In this document: piece after piece, positions 1-6,192 of the stretch
How positions within the stretch are numbered: position 1 is the first letter of the stretch
How the letters are laid out: every line of letters starts with the position of its first letter
Assembly (NCBI GenBank): GCA_028282625.1
Contig: JANQHP010000195.1
Span: forward strand, 1-6,492
DNA length: 6,492 nucleotides
Source of the DNA: Rickettsiales bacterium
GTDB lineage: Bacteria; Pseudomonadota; Alphaproteobacteria; Rickettsiales; UBA8987
Direction of reading: 5' to 3'
Notes under the pieces: generated by a model
Seen by the model: the letters and a program-made list of their open reading frames with translations, nothing else
The model's database searches: none
Told to the model about the DNA's origin: nothing
Position numbers and translations under genes: made by a program

Positions 1-81
1 TTGAGACAGGTCACCATCGTAATTTTACACGTGATGTCACGTAAATGATCCGGCGGACTTGATTGGAGGTCTTTTTTACAG

Positions 82-125
82 AGAATCCAAGTATACTCAA
101 TGGGTGTGCTTGGATTCTTGTTTTT
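82..125 (+). terminator. Terminator-like hairpin with T-tract
   Basis: The arms at 82-96 and 104-118 pair over 15 bp: ten perfect pairs (AGAATCCAAG against CTTGGATTCT), then five more that include two G-T wobbles. The loop is 7 nt (97-103). The stem is followed by TG and five T's (121-125), the arrangement of a plus-strand intrinsic terminator. There is no T-run on the opposite side for the minus strand. It probably ends a gene lying left of the window. The stem is AU-rich for a terminator, so it could instead be part of a structured RNA. Confidence 0.5.
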
Positions 126-159
126 AGGTAGTCCGAGCGGAGCAGAGACGGACGTACCT
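126..159. repeat. Imperfect hairpin following the terminator-like stem
   Basis: AGGTAGTCCG (126-135) pairs with CGGAC-G-TACCT (149-159), giving ten base pairs with one bulged G and a purine-rich 13-nt loop. It starts directly after the T-tract of the preceding hairpin. No T-tract follows, so it is not a terminator itself. It may be a palindromic intergenic repeat or the second stem of a structured RNA. I do not recognise a family. Confidence 0.4.
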
Positions 160-194
160 CAGACTTGCAAAAATATTTCATAAAATGTTTGATT

Positions 195-208
195 ATGTGA
201 CGTCACAT
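195..208. repeat. 14-bp perfect palindrome ATGTGACGTCACAT
   Basis: A perfect dyad just before the mfd fragment. A related inverted repeat, ACGTGA-TG-TCACGT, lies near position 30-43. Two similar TGA(C/T)GTCA cores about 165 bp apart are the kind of pair a dimeric regulator or recombinase binds. The spacing is too short for a CRP site (TGTGA-N6-TCACA). The binding role is inference only. Confidence 0.3.
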
Positions 209-219
209 GAACAGCATTT

Positions 220-235
220 GCTGAACATGTTCAGC
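220..235. repeat. 16-bp perfect palindrome at the mfd breakpoint
   Basis: GCTGAACATGTTCAGC is a perfect dyad. Read as mfd codons it encodes Ala-Glu-His-Val-Gln, the first recognisable Mfd residues in the window, so the palindrome begins where the Mfd similarity begins. A smaller inverted repeat (CAGCA-TT-TGCTG, 212-223) overlaps its left edge. The coincidence suggests a preferred site for breakage, insertion or recombination, but a chance palindrome in native mfd sequence is also possible. Confidence 0.45.
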
Positions 236-264
236 TTGTCACGCGCTATGGCGGATCGGACGAG

Positions 265-2115
265 ATGCCTCCCGACCGTCTGGGCGCGGCCGCATGGCAA
301 AAACGCACCGCCGCGGCGAAAGGGCGGATCAAAATGGCCGCCGAAGAGTTGCTTTCGGTCGCCGCCAAGCGCGCCACACGCACCGCGCCTATCTGCCTGC
401 CAGGCGTCGAGTATGAACTCTTTTGCAGCCGCTTTCCTTACCAGGAAACCGAGGACCAGCAATCGGCCATTGAAGATGTACTGGAAGATTTGGCCAAAGG
501 CACCCCCATGGACCGCCTGGTGTGCGGCGATGTGGGCTTTGGCAAAACCGAAGTGGCCTTGCGCGCGGCCTGCGTGGTCGCAAGAACGCTGGAGGAAGAA
601 GAACAAGCCGCAGGAAAAGAGCGTCTGCAAGTCGCCCTGATCGCCCCTACCACATTGTTGTGCCACCAGCATTACCAGCATTTTTTGCAACGCTTTGCCA
701 AAACCGATACACGCATCGGCGTGCTCTCGCGCATGCAAACGACCGCCGAAAACACCCGCACGCGTGAGGCCTTGGAAGCCGGGCAGATCAATATCATCAT
801 CGGCACCCACGCGCTGCTCGCACGTTCGGTTCGGTTCAAGCAATTGGGCCTGGTCATTGTCGACGAGGAACAGCGCTTTGGCGTGAAGCAGAAGGAGCGC
901 CTGAAACAATGGCGTGCCAATACGCATGTCTTGACCTTAACCGCCACGCCCATTCCGCGCACTTTGCAGCTTTCGCTAACCGGCATCCGCGAGCTTAGCC
1001 TGATCACTACCCCGCCGGTCGACCGTCTGGCCGTGCGTACCCAGGTGATGCCCTGGGACCCGGTGATCCTGCGTGAGGCGGTGCTGCGTGAATATATGCG
1101 TGGCGGGCGGATATTTGTGGTCTGCCCCCGCATCAAAGACTTGGAAGAACTGGCGCCACGCCTAAAAAGCCTGGTGCCCGAAGTCACCCTGGCCCAAGCC
1201 CATGGCCAGATGGAAAGTGCTGCCCTGGACGCGGTCATGCAGGATTTCATGGAGGGCAAGGTGCAGTTGTTGCTTTGCACCACCATCATTGAGTCGGGGC
1301 TGGATATCCCCCAGGCCAATACGTTGATTGTCTACCGCGCCGACCGCTATGGCTTGGCGCAGCTTTATCAGATCCGTGGCAGGGTCGGCCGCTCCCGCGT
1401 GCGCGCCTATGCCTATTTGACCCTGCTGCCAAGGGTCGCCTTGACCAAACAGGCGGAAAAACGGCTGCAAGCCATGCAGCAGCTAGATACGCTTGGCGCT
1501 GGCTTTCAGCTGGCAAGTCACGACATGGACATCCGCGGATTTGGCAATCTGCTCGGGGAAGAACAATCGGGCCATGTACGCGAGATCGGCGTCGAGCTAT
1601 ACCAGCAGATGCTGCGGGAAACCGTTGAGGCGCTGCGCGTCGTGGAAGATGGCAGCGCTGACGCCACCGACCGTTTTCGTCCACAGCTCAATCTGGGTGT
1701 GGCGATCACGATCGCAGAAGACTATATCCCGGATCTGGAGGTACGCATGGGGCTCTATCGGCGTATTTCCGCCTTAAAAACCACCGAGGAAGTGGACGCG
1801 ATGACCGTGGAAATGGTGGACCGGTTTGGCACGCTGCCCGAACCGGTGGAAAATCTGCTCGAGGTGGTGCGGCTCAAAGCACGGTGCATTCCTCTTCACA
1901 TTGCAAGCCTGGATACAGGCCCAGGAGGCGCGGTGCTTGGTTTTCACCGCAACCAGCCGCCTAACCCGGAATCTGTATTGCGTCTGGTGCGCGACCACCC
2001 GGCGCAATGGAAACTGCGCCAGGACCAGAAGCTGGTCTACCACGCAAAATGGTCCACGCCCTGCGAGCGAATCCGCGGCGTGGTCGCACTGCTGAGCCAA
2101 CTCGAAGCCGCTTGA
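265..2115 (+). CDS. Mfd transcription-repair coupling factor, 5'-truncated
   Basis: Intact Mfd (about 1,150 residues) pushes stalled RNA polymerase off DNA and recruits UvrA for repair. This 616-residue frame holds only the translocase and the C-terminal D7 region. Visible helicase motifs are Walker A GDVGFGKTE (88-96), DEEQ (200-203), TATPIPRT (226-233), IIESGLDIP (341-349) and QIRGRVGRS (369-377), followed by the RecG/Mfd-type HDMDIRGFGNLLGEEQSG (about 419-436). The C-terminus looks complete. Mfd-like codons run upstream of the first ATG, in frame, to about 217 (AEHVQLVTRYGGSDE), then meet a stop at 208-210. The ATG at 265 is therefore probably not the native start, and no good ribosome binding site precedes it. 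The UvrB-like module and RNA-polymerase-interaction domain are missing, so coupled repair should be lost; it is probably a pseudogene, though the frame has no internal lesions. A short Glu-rich insert (about 109-120) follows motif I. Family identity is firm; functionality is doubtful. Confidence 0.9.
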   Translation: MPPDRLGAAAWQKRTAAAKGRIKMAAEELLSVAAKRATRTAPICLPGVEYELFCSRFPYQETEDQQSAIEDVLEDLAKGTPMDRLVCGDVGFGKTEVALRAACVVARTLEEEEQAAGKERLQVALIAPTTLLCHQHYQHFLQRFAKTDTRIGVLSRMQTTAENTRTREALEAGQINIIIGTHALLARSVRFKQLGLVIVDEEQRFGVKQKERLKQWRANTHVLTLTATPIPRTLQLSLTGIRELSLITTPPVDRLAVRTQVMPWDPVILREAVLREYMRGGRIFVVCPRIKDLEELAPRLKSLVPEVTLAQAHGQMESAALDAVMQDFMEGKVQLLLCTTIIESGLDIPQANTLIVYRADRYGLAQLYQIRGRVGRSRVRAYAYLTLLPRVALTKQAEKRLQAMQQLDTLGAGFQLASHDMDIRGFGNLLGEEQSGHVREIGVELYQQMLRETVEALRVVEDGSADATDRFRPQLNLGVAITIAEDYIPDLEVRMGLYRRISALKTTEEVDAMTVEMVDRFGTLPEPVENLLEVVRLKARCIPLHIASLDTGPGGAVLGFHRNQPPNPESVLRLVRDHPAQWKLRQDQKLVYHAKWSTPCERIRGVVALLSQLEAA

Positions 2116-2123
2116 TGTGGGAA

Positions 2124-2203
2124 CCTTAAGCTTAGCAACCGCCTTAAATCCCCTCTCCCCCACGGGGAGAGGGTGGGCACAACGTGCCCGGGTGAGGGGG
2201 TAC
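2124..2203. repeat. Dispersed GC-rich palindromic repeat, copy A
   Basis: It starts 9 nt after the mfd stop codon. It contains a perfect 10-bp stem CCCTCTCCCC/GGGGAGAGGG (2151-2160 and 2164-2173, loop CAC), then a 6-bp stem GGGCAC/GTGCCC (2175-2180 and 2184-2189), and ends GGGTGAGGGGGT. A diverged copy in the same orientation lies at 6334-6405; both begin with CCTTAA and a GCTT-AGC block. This CTCTCCCC-type palindrome is common between proteobacterial genes. The first stem could slow transcription leaving mfd, but no T-tract follows it. Confidence 0.65.
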
Positions 2204-2217
2204 ACGTAGAAAACATC

Positions 2218-2292
2218 ATCCCGTGGCCCCCTGTCGCGCTGTAGTACGCAGTACGAAAGCGGATGGCCGCGGGATCCAGCATGATAGGATCC
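2218..2292. repeat. Palindromic intergenic element with GGATCC pair
   Basis: ATCCCGTGGCC (2218-2228) pairs with GGCCGCGGGAT (2265-2275) over 11 bp with one G-T wobble. Inside lies GTAC-GCA-GTAC (2244-2254). GGATCC occurs at 2272-2277 and again at 2287-2292. The ATCCCG-GGCC style resembles the short mobile palindromes scattered through many alphaproteobacterial genomes. The rest of the convergent spacer (2293-2410) shows no gene, no clear hairpin and no T-tract. Confidence 0.5.
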
Positions 2293-2410
2293 AATGTTGT
2301 GCTTCTGGATACGTCGCCTAAGCCACGGTATGACGGATCACCTGCCACTCTACTAAACTCTCAACTCTAACCACCAACAACTCATCAATAATCCTTGACT
2401 TTAGAGTGCC

Positions 2411-3766
2411 TTACCGCTCCTGCAGCGCTTCCGAAAGCAGGAAGGCAAGCTCCAAACTTTGCGAGCCATTAAGCCGCGGGTCGCAATGCGTATGGTAGCG
2501 GTTTTTCAGCTCCACTTCCGAAATTGCCTGCGCGCCGCCGGTGCATTCGGTCACATCCTGCCCAGTCATTTCAATATGCACGCCGCCCGCATGCGTGCCT
2601 TCGGCCTTGTGCACCGCAAAAAACTGGCGCACCTCCGCTAATATATCGTTAAACGGGCGCGTTTTTAGCCCGCTTGGCGACTTCACCGTATTGCCATGCA
2701 TGGGGTCAGAAGACCACACCACATGCCGGCCCTCTTCCTTCACCGCGCGCACCAGCGCCGGCAGCTTCTCACCGATGATGTTCGCACCCATGCGCGTGAT
2801 CAAAGTCAGGCGACCCGGCTCATTCTCAGGATTGAGCGCATCGATCAAACCGAGCAAAGTCTCGCGGTCCATAGAAGGCCCCACCTTGCAGGCAATGGGG
2901 TTCGCGATCCCACGGAAAAACTCGATATGCGCCTCGTCCAGTGCGCGGGTCCGCTCCCCGATCCACAGCAGATGCGCGCTGCAGGCATAATGCGCGTCCG
3001 TCGCTTCATCGTAGCGCACAAACGCCTCCTCATAAGGCAGCAGCAAGCCTTCATGCGAGACAAAGAAATCCGCCTCCTGCAGCTGCTTCATCTCCTCGGC
3101 ATTGACCCGGCAGGCTTCCATAAATTGCAGCGAACGGGTGATGCGCGCCGTCATATCGGCAAAGCGCTTGCCTTGGGGTGAGGTCTGCACGAAATGGTTG
3201 TTCAGCGAACTCACATTGCGCAGATTCGCATCCTCACTTTTGGCGAGTGCCCGCAGGAAATTCAGCGTCGCGCCGCTTTGGTAATAGGCATGTTTCAGAT
3301 GCTCAGGATCGTTGCGACGCGCTGCCTCGCTAAATTCCACTTCGTTGATAATATCTCCGCGATAGCTCGGCAGGGTCACGCCATCCACCGTTTCCGTATC
3401 GGCCGAGCGCGGCTTGGCAAATTGGCCTGCAATCCGCCCAAGCTTGACCACCGGCATGCCCGCGCCAAACATCAGCACCATGTTCATCTGCAGCAGCACC
3501 TGGAAATAGCGGCGCAGATTTTCTTCGTTAAATTCGGCAAAACTTTCCGCGCAATCCCCGCCCTGCAGCAAAAAGGCCTTGCCAAGCGCCACTTCCGCCA
3601 GCTGGGTTTTCAGCAAGCGTATCTCACGCGGGGTCACCAGCGGCGGCAAAGCGGCAAGCTGCCCAAGCACGCTCCCAAGCGCTGCTTCGTCTTCATACGT
3701 AGGCTGCTGCTGGATCGGTTTTTGCTGCCAGCTTTGTTTGGTCCAATTCGTCTCTTTGCCTGTCAT
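2411..3766 (-). CDS. Class II 3-deoxy-7-phosphoheptulonate (DAHP) synthase
   Basis: It condenses phosphoenolpyruvate with erythrose 4-phosphate to DAHP, the first step of the cytosolic shikimate pathway to Phe, Tyr and Trp. The sequence is class II along its whole length: GGDCAES (69-75), GRIAGQFAKPRSADTE (110-125), WIGERTR (268-274), DPMHGNT (354-360), HIEMTGQ (397-403) and HCDPRLN (427-433). By comparison with the known class II enzyme of M. tuberculosis, the metal ligands are Cys72, His357, Glu399 and Asp429, and PEP contacts include Arg111, Glu271, Lys294 and Arg325; all are present. I chose the ATG at 3764-3766, giving 451 residues, because MTGKETNWTKQSWQQKPIQQ matches the family's usual N-terminus. 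A TTG 28 codons upstream would overlap the divergent transporter gene. The ribosome binding site is weak. The gene is complete and convergent with mfd. It is the aroG/aroF-type function; the family has no consistent symbol. Confidence 0.95.
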   Translation of the reverse strand: MTGKETNWTKQSWQQKPIQQQPTYEDEAALGSVLGQLAALPPLVTPREIRLLKTQLAEVALGKAFLLQGGDCAESFAEFNEENLRRYFQVLLQMNMVLMFGAGMPVVKLGRIAGQFAKPRSADTETVDGVTLPSYRGDIINEVEFSEAARRNDPEHLKHAYYQSGATLNFLRALAKSEDANLRNVSSLNNHFVQTSPQGKRFADMTARITRSLQFMEACRVNAEEMKQLQEADFFVSHEGLLLPYEEAFVRYDEATDAHYACSAHLLWIGERTRALDEAHIEFFRGIANPIACKVGPSMDRETLLGLIDALNPENEPGRLTLITRMGANIIGEKLPALVRAVKEEGRHVVWSSDPMHGNTVKSPSGLKTRPFNDILAEVRQFFAVHKAEGTHAGGVHIEMTGQDVTECTGGAQAISEVELKNRYHTHCDPRLNGSQSLELAFLLSEALQER

Positions 3767-3796
3767 GCTCGGCTCTTTTCTTTTTAAACGCCCGCT

Positions 3797-3826
3797 AGTA
3801 TGCTGCGCCTGAACGAAAAATACAAT
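3797..3826 (-). promoter_or_regulatory. Candidate divergent promoter region, DAHP synthase / transporter
   Basis: On the minus strand TTGTAT (3820-3825) and CATACT (3797-3802) are 17 bp apart and each matches four of six sigma-70 consensus bases. This would start the DAHP synthase message about 25 nt before its ATG. On the plus strand TACAAT (3821-3826) is a good -10 for the transporter operon, though no convincing -35 precedes it and its leader would be only a few nt long. The two elements overlap, so the divergent units might compete for RNA polymerase. No operator or attenuator is visible. This is motif reading only. Confidence 0.35.
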
Positions 3827-3837
3827 CGTAGAATGCG

Positions 3838-4767
3838 ATGGGCGCTTCAACTTCCTCTTTGCACGGCCTGGCGTATGTGGCGATGGCCACCTTGATGATG
3901 GGCGGGCAGTCGGTCTATGTGAAATGGCTTTTTGCCCACAATATCTCCATGGAAAGCATCTTGCTGATCCGCAATGCCACGATGTTGCTTTGCTTGCTTT
4001 TGCTCCTGTTTTTTCAGCATCGGTTGGCGATGCTGCATCATCTTAAAGGGTGGAAAATGGTGCCTTGCCTGATAGGGGGCATTTTGACCTACCATGTGGG
4101 CGCGCAGCTGCATATGCAGTCTCTGCATCATATTTCCGCCGGCATGGAGCGCGTGCTGTTTTTTACCTTCCCCGCTTTTTTGCTCCTGTTTAAGGCGGTG
4201 GTGGAAAAGCTGCATGTGCCAAGGATAGACTGGGTGGCCCTTGCCCTGGTATGGCTAGGTGTGGGCCTGACGGTAGGCGGCATTTCCTGGCAGGATATTT
4301 CGGTGTCTTACTTAAGTGGCGCAGGGTTTGCGCTGCTCAATGCCGCAATTTTTGCCTATTACGTGATCCTCAATCATAGTAACGTGCACCGCATTGGCAG
4401 CATGGTGTTTCTGACCTTTGCCATGCTGGGCGGCACGTTGGGCATGTTCACCCAGGCAGCGCTGCAGCAGACGCTGGTGGCATCGCTGGATATCCCGCTT
4501 GCCTCGTATGGTTGGATCATGCTTTTTGGCCTGATCTTGGTGACTTCCATGTCGATGCTTTCGCAAGGTATGAAGGTGATTGGGCGTGAGCGCGCAGCGA
4601 TGATCACCACCCTGGCGCCGGCAATCGGTGTGGTGCTGGGCTACCTGATCCTCCACGAAACGTTCGCGCTTGTACAATTGGTGGGGGCGGCTATAGTACT
4701 TGGTGCGATTTTATGTCTGGAGCTGTTTATGGCCCGGGCGCGACGCGCTGCTTCACAGGAACCCTAA
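3838..4767 (+). CDS. EamA/DMT-superfamily transporter, ten membrane helices
   Basis: This is an inner-membrane protein of 309 residues, the usual DMT length, with ten predicted helices near residues 8-30, 37-60, 74-94, 103-121, 132-148, 158-178, 187-207, 223-243, 254-272 and 277-298. It has the two-fold EamA repeat. The second half ends in the typical ERAAMITTLAPAIGVVLGYL stretch followed by HETF and a final helix, then a positively charged tail (ARARRA). DMT members carry amino acids, nucleotide sugars, drugs and other small metabolites, and the substrate cannot be read from sequence. It lies 3 nt before pheA and opposite DAHP synthase, so export or uptake of an aromatic amino acid or pathway intermediate is a reasonable inference. 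The ATG at 3838 is the first in frame and suits the first helix, but its ribosome binding site is poor. Confidence 0.85.
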   Translation: MGASTSSLHGLAYVAMATLMMGGQSVYVKWLFAHNISMESILLIRNATMLLCLLLLLFFQHRLAMLHHLKGWKMVPCLIGGILTYHVGAQLHMQSLHHISAGMERVLFFTFPAFLLLFKAVVEKLHVPRIDWVALALVWLGVGLTVGGISWQDISVSYLSGAGFALLNAAIFAYYVILNHSNVHRIGSMVFLTFAMLGGTLGMFTQAALQQTLVASLDIPLASYGWIMLFGLILVTSMSMLSQGMKVIGRERAAMITTLAPAIGVVLGYLILHETFALVQLVGAAIVLGAILCLELFMARARRAASQEP

Positions 4768-4770
4768 ACC

Positions 4771-5628
4771 ATGCCCTCAACCGACCCCAACGAGACCATC
4801 GCTTTTCAAGGCATTGCCGGCGCGCATTCGGATATGGCGTGCAAGCAGGCTTACCCCTATATGCACACCCTGCCCTGCGAGAGTTTTTCCGAAACGATTG
4901 CCGCAGTCGAAGAGGGGAAGGCGCGCTACGCCTTGATTCCGATTGAGAATTCCGAGGCCGGGCGCGTGGCCGAAATCCACAATCTGCTGCCCGATACCAA
5001 GCTTAGCATTGTCGGCGAATATTTCCACCGGGTGCACCATCATTTGCTGGGGATTAAGGGCACGAAAAAAGAGGCAGTCAAGGAAGTCTATTCCCATCCG
5101 CAAGCGCTCATGCAATGCCGAAAATCCTGCGAAGCGCTTAAGCTAAAGCGCGAACCTTTCATGGATACCGCAGCCGCCGCTGAGGCCGTGGCCAACTGGG
5201 CCGACCCAAGCAAGGCAGCACTTGCCTCGCATCTGGCGGCCGAGCTGTATGGGTTGGAAGTGCTGCAGGAGCATATGGAAGATAGCGATAGCAACACCAC
5301 GCTCTTCTTAACGCTCGCCGAAGAGCCGCTCGACCTTGCCCCCGATGCGCCTGAAACACTGCTCACCAGCATGCTATTCACCACGCGGCATCTTTCGGCC
5401 GGGCTGTACAAAGCGCTTGGCGGGTTTGCCACCAACGGGGTGAATTTGGTGAAGCTCGAGAGTTACATCCCCGATTATGCCACGGGCACGGCGCAGTTTT
5501 TCATCACGTTTGAAGGGCATCCCCAGGAGCCGACCGTGCAGCAGGCGTTGGAGGAACTCGGCTTTTTCACACAAAAAGCCACGCTGCTTGGCGTCTACCC
5601 GGCGGATCAACAAAGCCGCACGACATAG
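4771..5628 (+). CDS. pheA: Prephenate dehydratase (monofunctional, ACT domain)
   Basis: PheA converts prephenate to phenylpyruvate, the step before phenylalanine. The 285 residues begin directly with the dehydratase fold (IAFQGIAGAHSDMAC, 10-24) with no chorismate mutase domain. Family motifs follow: IPIENSEAGRV (56-66), SHPQALMQC (108-116) and DTAAAAEAV (132-140). The C-terminal ACT domain (about 197-278, with GLYKALGGFATNGVNLVKLESY) normally senses phenylalanine; LESY replaces ESRP, as usual in alphaproteobacteria. The oddity is in the catalytic Thr-Arg-Phe motif: residues 175-179 read NTTLF, so the Arg is Leu178 (codon CTC at 5302-5304), one base from CGC. That Arg is close to invariant, so activity may be reduced or lost, although the frame is intact. 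AGGAA (4757-4761), inside the end of the transporter gene, is a well-spaced ribosome binding site; the 3-nt gap implies one operon. Confidence 0.93.
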   Translation: MPSTDPNETIAFQGIAGAHSDMACKQAYPYMHTLPCESFSETIAAVEEGKARYALIPIENSEAGRVAEIHNLLPDTKLSIVGEYFHRVHHHLLGIKGTKKEAVKEVYSHPQALMQCRKSCEALKLKREPFMDTAAAAEAVANWADPSKAALASHLAAELYGLEVLQEHMEDSDSNTTLFLTLAEEPLDLAPDAPETLLTSMLFTTRHLSAGLYKALGGFATNGVNLVKLESYIPDYATGTAQFFITFEGHPQEPTVQQALEELGFFTQKATLLGVYPADQQSRTT

Positions 5629-5665
5629 CTATTTCCGTCTTGTTTCGCCGCGGTAGCAGCAGCCC

Positions 5666-5709
5666 CCAAAAACACGAAAACCGCCCACCTTTCCAAAGAA
5701 AGGGGGCGG
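5666..5709 (-). terminator. Intrinsic terminator for the minus-strand membrane gene
   Basis: CCGCCC-A-CCTTTC (5681-5693) pairs with GAAAGGGGGCGG (5698-5709): 12 bp with one bulged A and a 4-nt loop. On the minus strand the stem is followed by TTTTCGTGTTTTT (5680 down to 5668 or beyond), a good T-tract. It sits about 24 nt after the stop of the gene at 5733-6176. On the plus strand no T-tract follows, so pheA has no obvious terminator of its own other than the GC-rich stem. Confidence 0.65.
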
Positions 5710-5768
5710 CTTCGCGGAGCGAAGAGGCCGGGTCAGGATGGCCTCCTGGATTCCCGCCAACGGCGGAA
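5710..5768. repeat. Cluster of short palindromes overlapping a gene 3' end
   Basis: Three further inverted repeats follow the terminator: CTTCGC-GGA-GCGAAG (5710-5724), GAGGCC/GGCCTC (5724-5729 and 5740-5745) and TTCCCGCC-AAC-GGCGGAA (5751-5768). The last has one extra C in the left arm. TGGATTCCCGCC is a common core of alphaproteobacterial intergenic palindromes. The cluster runs into the coding region of the minus-strand gene and supplies its last dozen or so codons. Confidence 0.5.
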
Positions 5769-6176
5769 GTCCGCAACTCCCCTGAGGACAATCTGGACCC
5801 CGAAATCGAGGTAAGCAAAAAGGATTGGATAGAGCCACAACTCAACCCACATTTCCGGGTTTTGCCAGATTATCAGCGCGCACAGCACCGCCAACGATCC
5901 CCATAATAAAGCCCAAAACTTGGCAAGCCGCCAGTTGTAAACGGGCTCGTGCCTCAACAAACTCTTGATAAGAAGCACTGGAATTACTTTCAAGAGCAAC
6001 ATACCCATAACGCCGATGGCGAAGATCAAAGGGCCCTGCGTTTCTGGCATGCCACCAAACATTACTAACAAAGACAATAGGAAAAAAGTGAAAAGAATCC
6101 CTACGGCCCCAAACGCCATCACCAAACGAACCAACCAGAAGCACTGGTCGAAGAACTCGAACAGTTTCCGTTTCAT
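5733..6176 (-). CDS. Uncharacterised four-helix membrane protein
   Basis: I do not recognise this 147-residue protein. It has four likely membrane helices, near residues 15-40, 49-72, 84-103 and 109-131, a basic N-terminus (MKRK), and a very basic tail RGVADFRRWRESRRPS. No catalytic motif is visible. Support for a real gene is good: GGAGG lies 6 nt before the ATG, a sigma-70-like promoter sits about 90 nt upstream, and a strong terminator follows the stop. The final dozen or so codons coincide with a palindromic repeat, so the native C-terminus may have been replaced or extended by repeat insertion. It faces away from the mapped right-hand region and converges on pheA. A role cannot be inferred from its neighbours. 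Confidence 0.7.
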   Translation of the reverse strand: MKRKLFEFFDQCFWLVRLVMAFGAVGILFTFFLLSLLVMFGGMPETQGPLIFAIGVMGMLLLKVIPVLLIKSLLRHEPVYNWRLAKFWALLWGSLAVLCALIIWQNPEMWVELWLYPILFAYLDFGVQIVLRGVADFRRWRESRRPS

Positions 6177-6192
6177 CGAAAACCTCCATGAA

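Larger units (their letters stand above)
1..214. other. Non-mfd left flank, AT-richer, no complete gene
   Basis: No gene is supported here. Two frames run in from the left edge and stop at once: frame 1 ends with TGA at 46-48 and frame 3 with TAA at 42-44. Either could be the last 13 to 15 codons of an upstream plus-strand gene, which would suit the terminator-like hairpin that follows at 82-125. The stretch also holds an inverted repeat ACGTGA-TG-TCACGT near 30-43, a second hairpin at 126-159 and the palindrome ATGTGACGTCACAT at 195-208. Base composition is visibly more AT-rich than in the mfd sequence to its right, and none of the three plus-strand frames shows the Mfd residues expected just upstream. 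It therefore looks like inserted or rearranged DNA. No transposase or terminal inverted repeat is visible, so its nature is unknown. Confidence 0.5.

Noticed and set aside
126..159. Group II intron domain V
   Set aside because: The hairpin has a bulge on its 3' arm but lacks the AGC triad and GNRA loop, and no domain VI with a bulged A follows.
195..208. CRP or SOS (LexA) box
   Set aside because: The half-site spacing is 2 bp rather than 6 for CRP, and the GAAC-AT-GTTC at 223-232 has the wrong spacing for known LexA boxes.
193..927. Long minus-strand open frame opposite mfd
   Set aside because: It lies opposite strongly conserved helicase motifs, its protein is low-complexity and family-less, and it is best explained as a shadow of GC-rich coding sequence.
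3194..3787. Plus-strand open frame opposite DAHP synthase
   Set aside because: The minus frame carries every family motif; the plus frame is an arginine- and histidine-rich shadow.
3767..3850. Upstream TTG start extending DAHP synthase by 28 residues
   Set aside because: The extra residues do not resemble the family N-terminus, would overlap the divergent transporter gene, and the purine run before the TTG is too close to be a good ribosome binding site.
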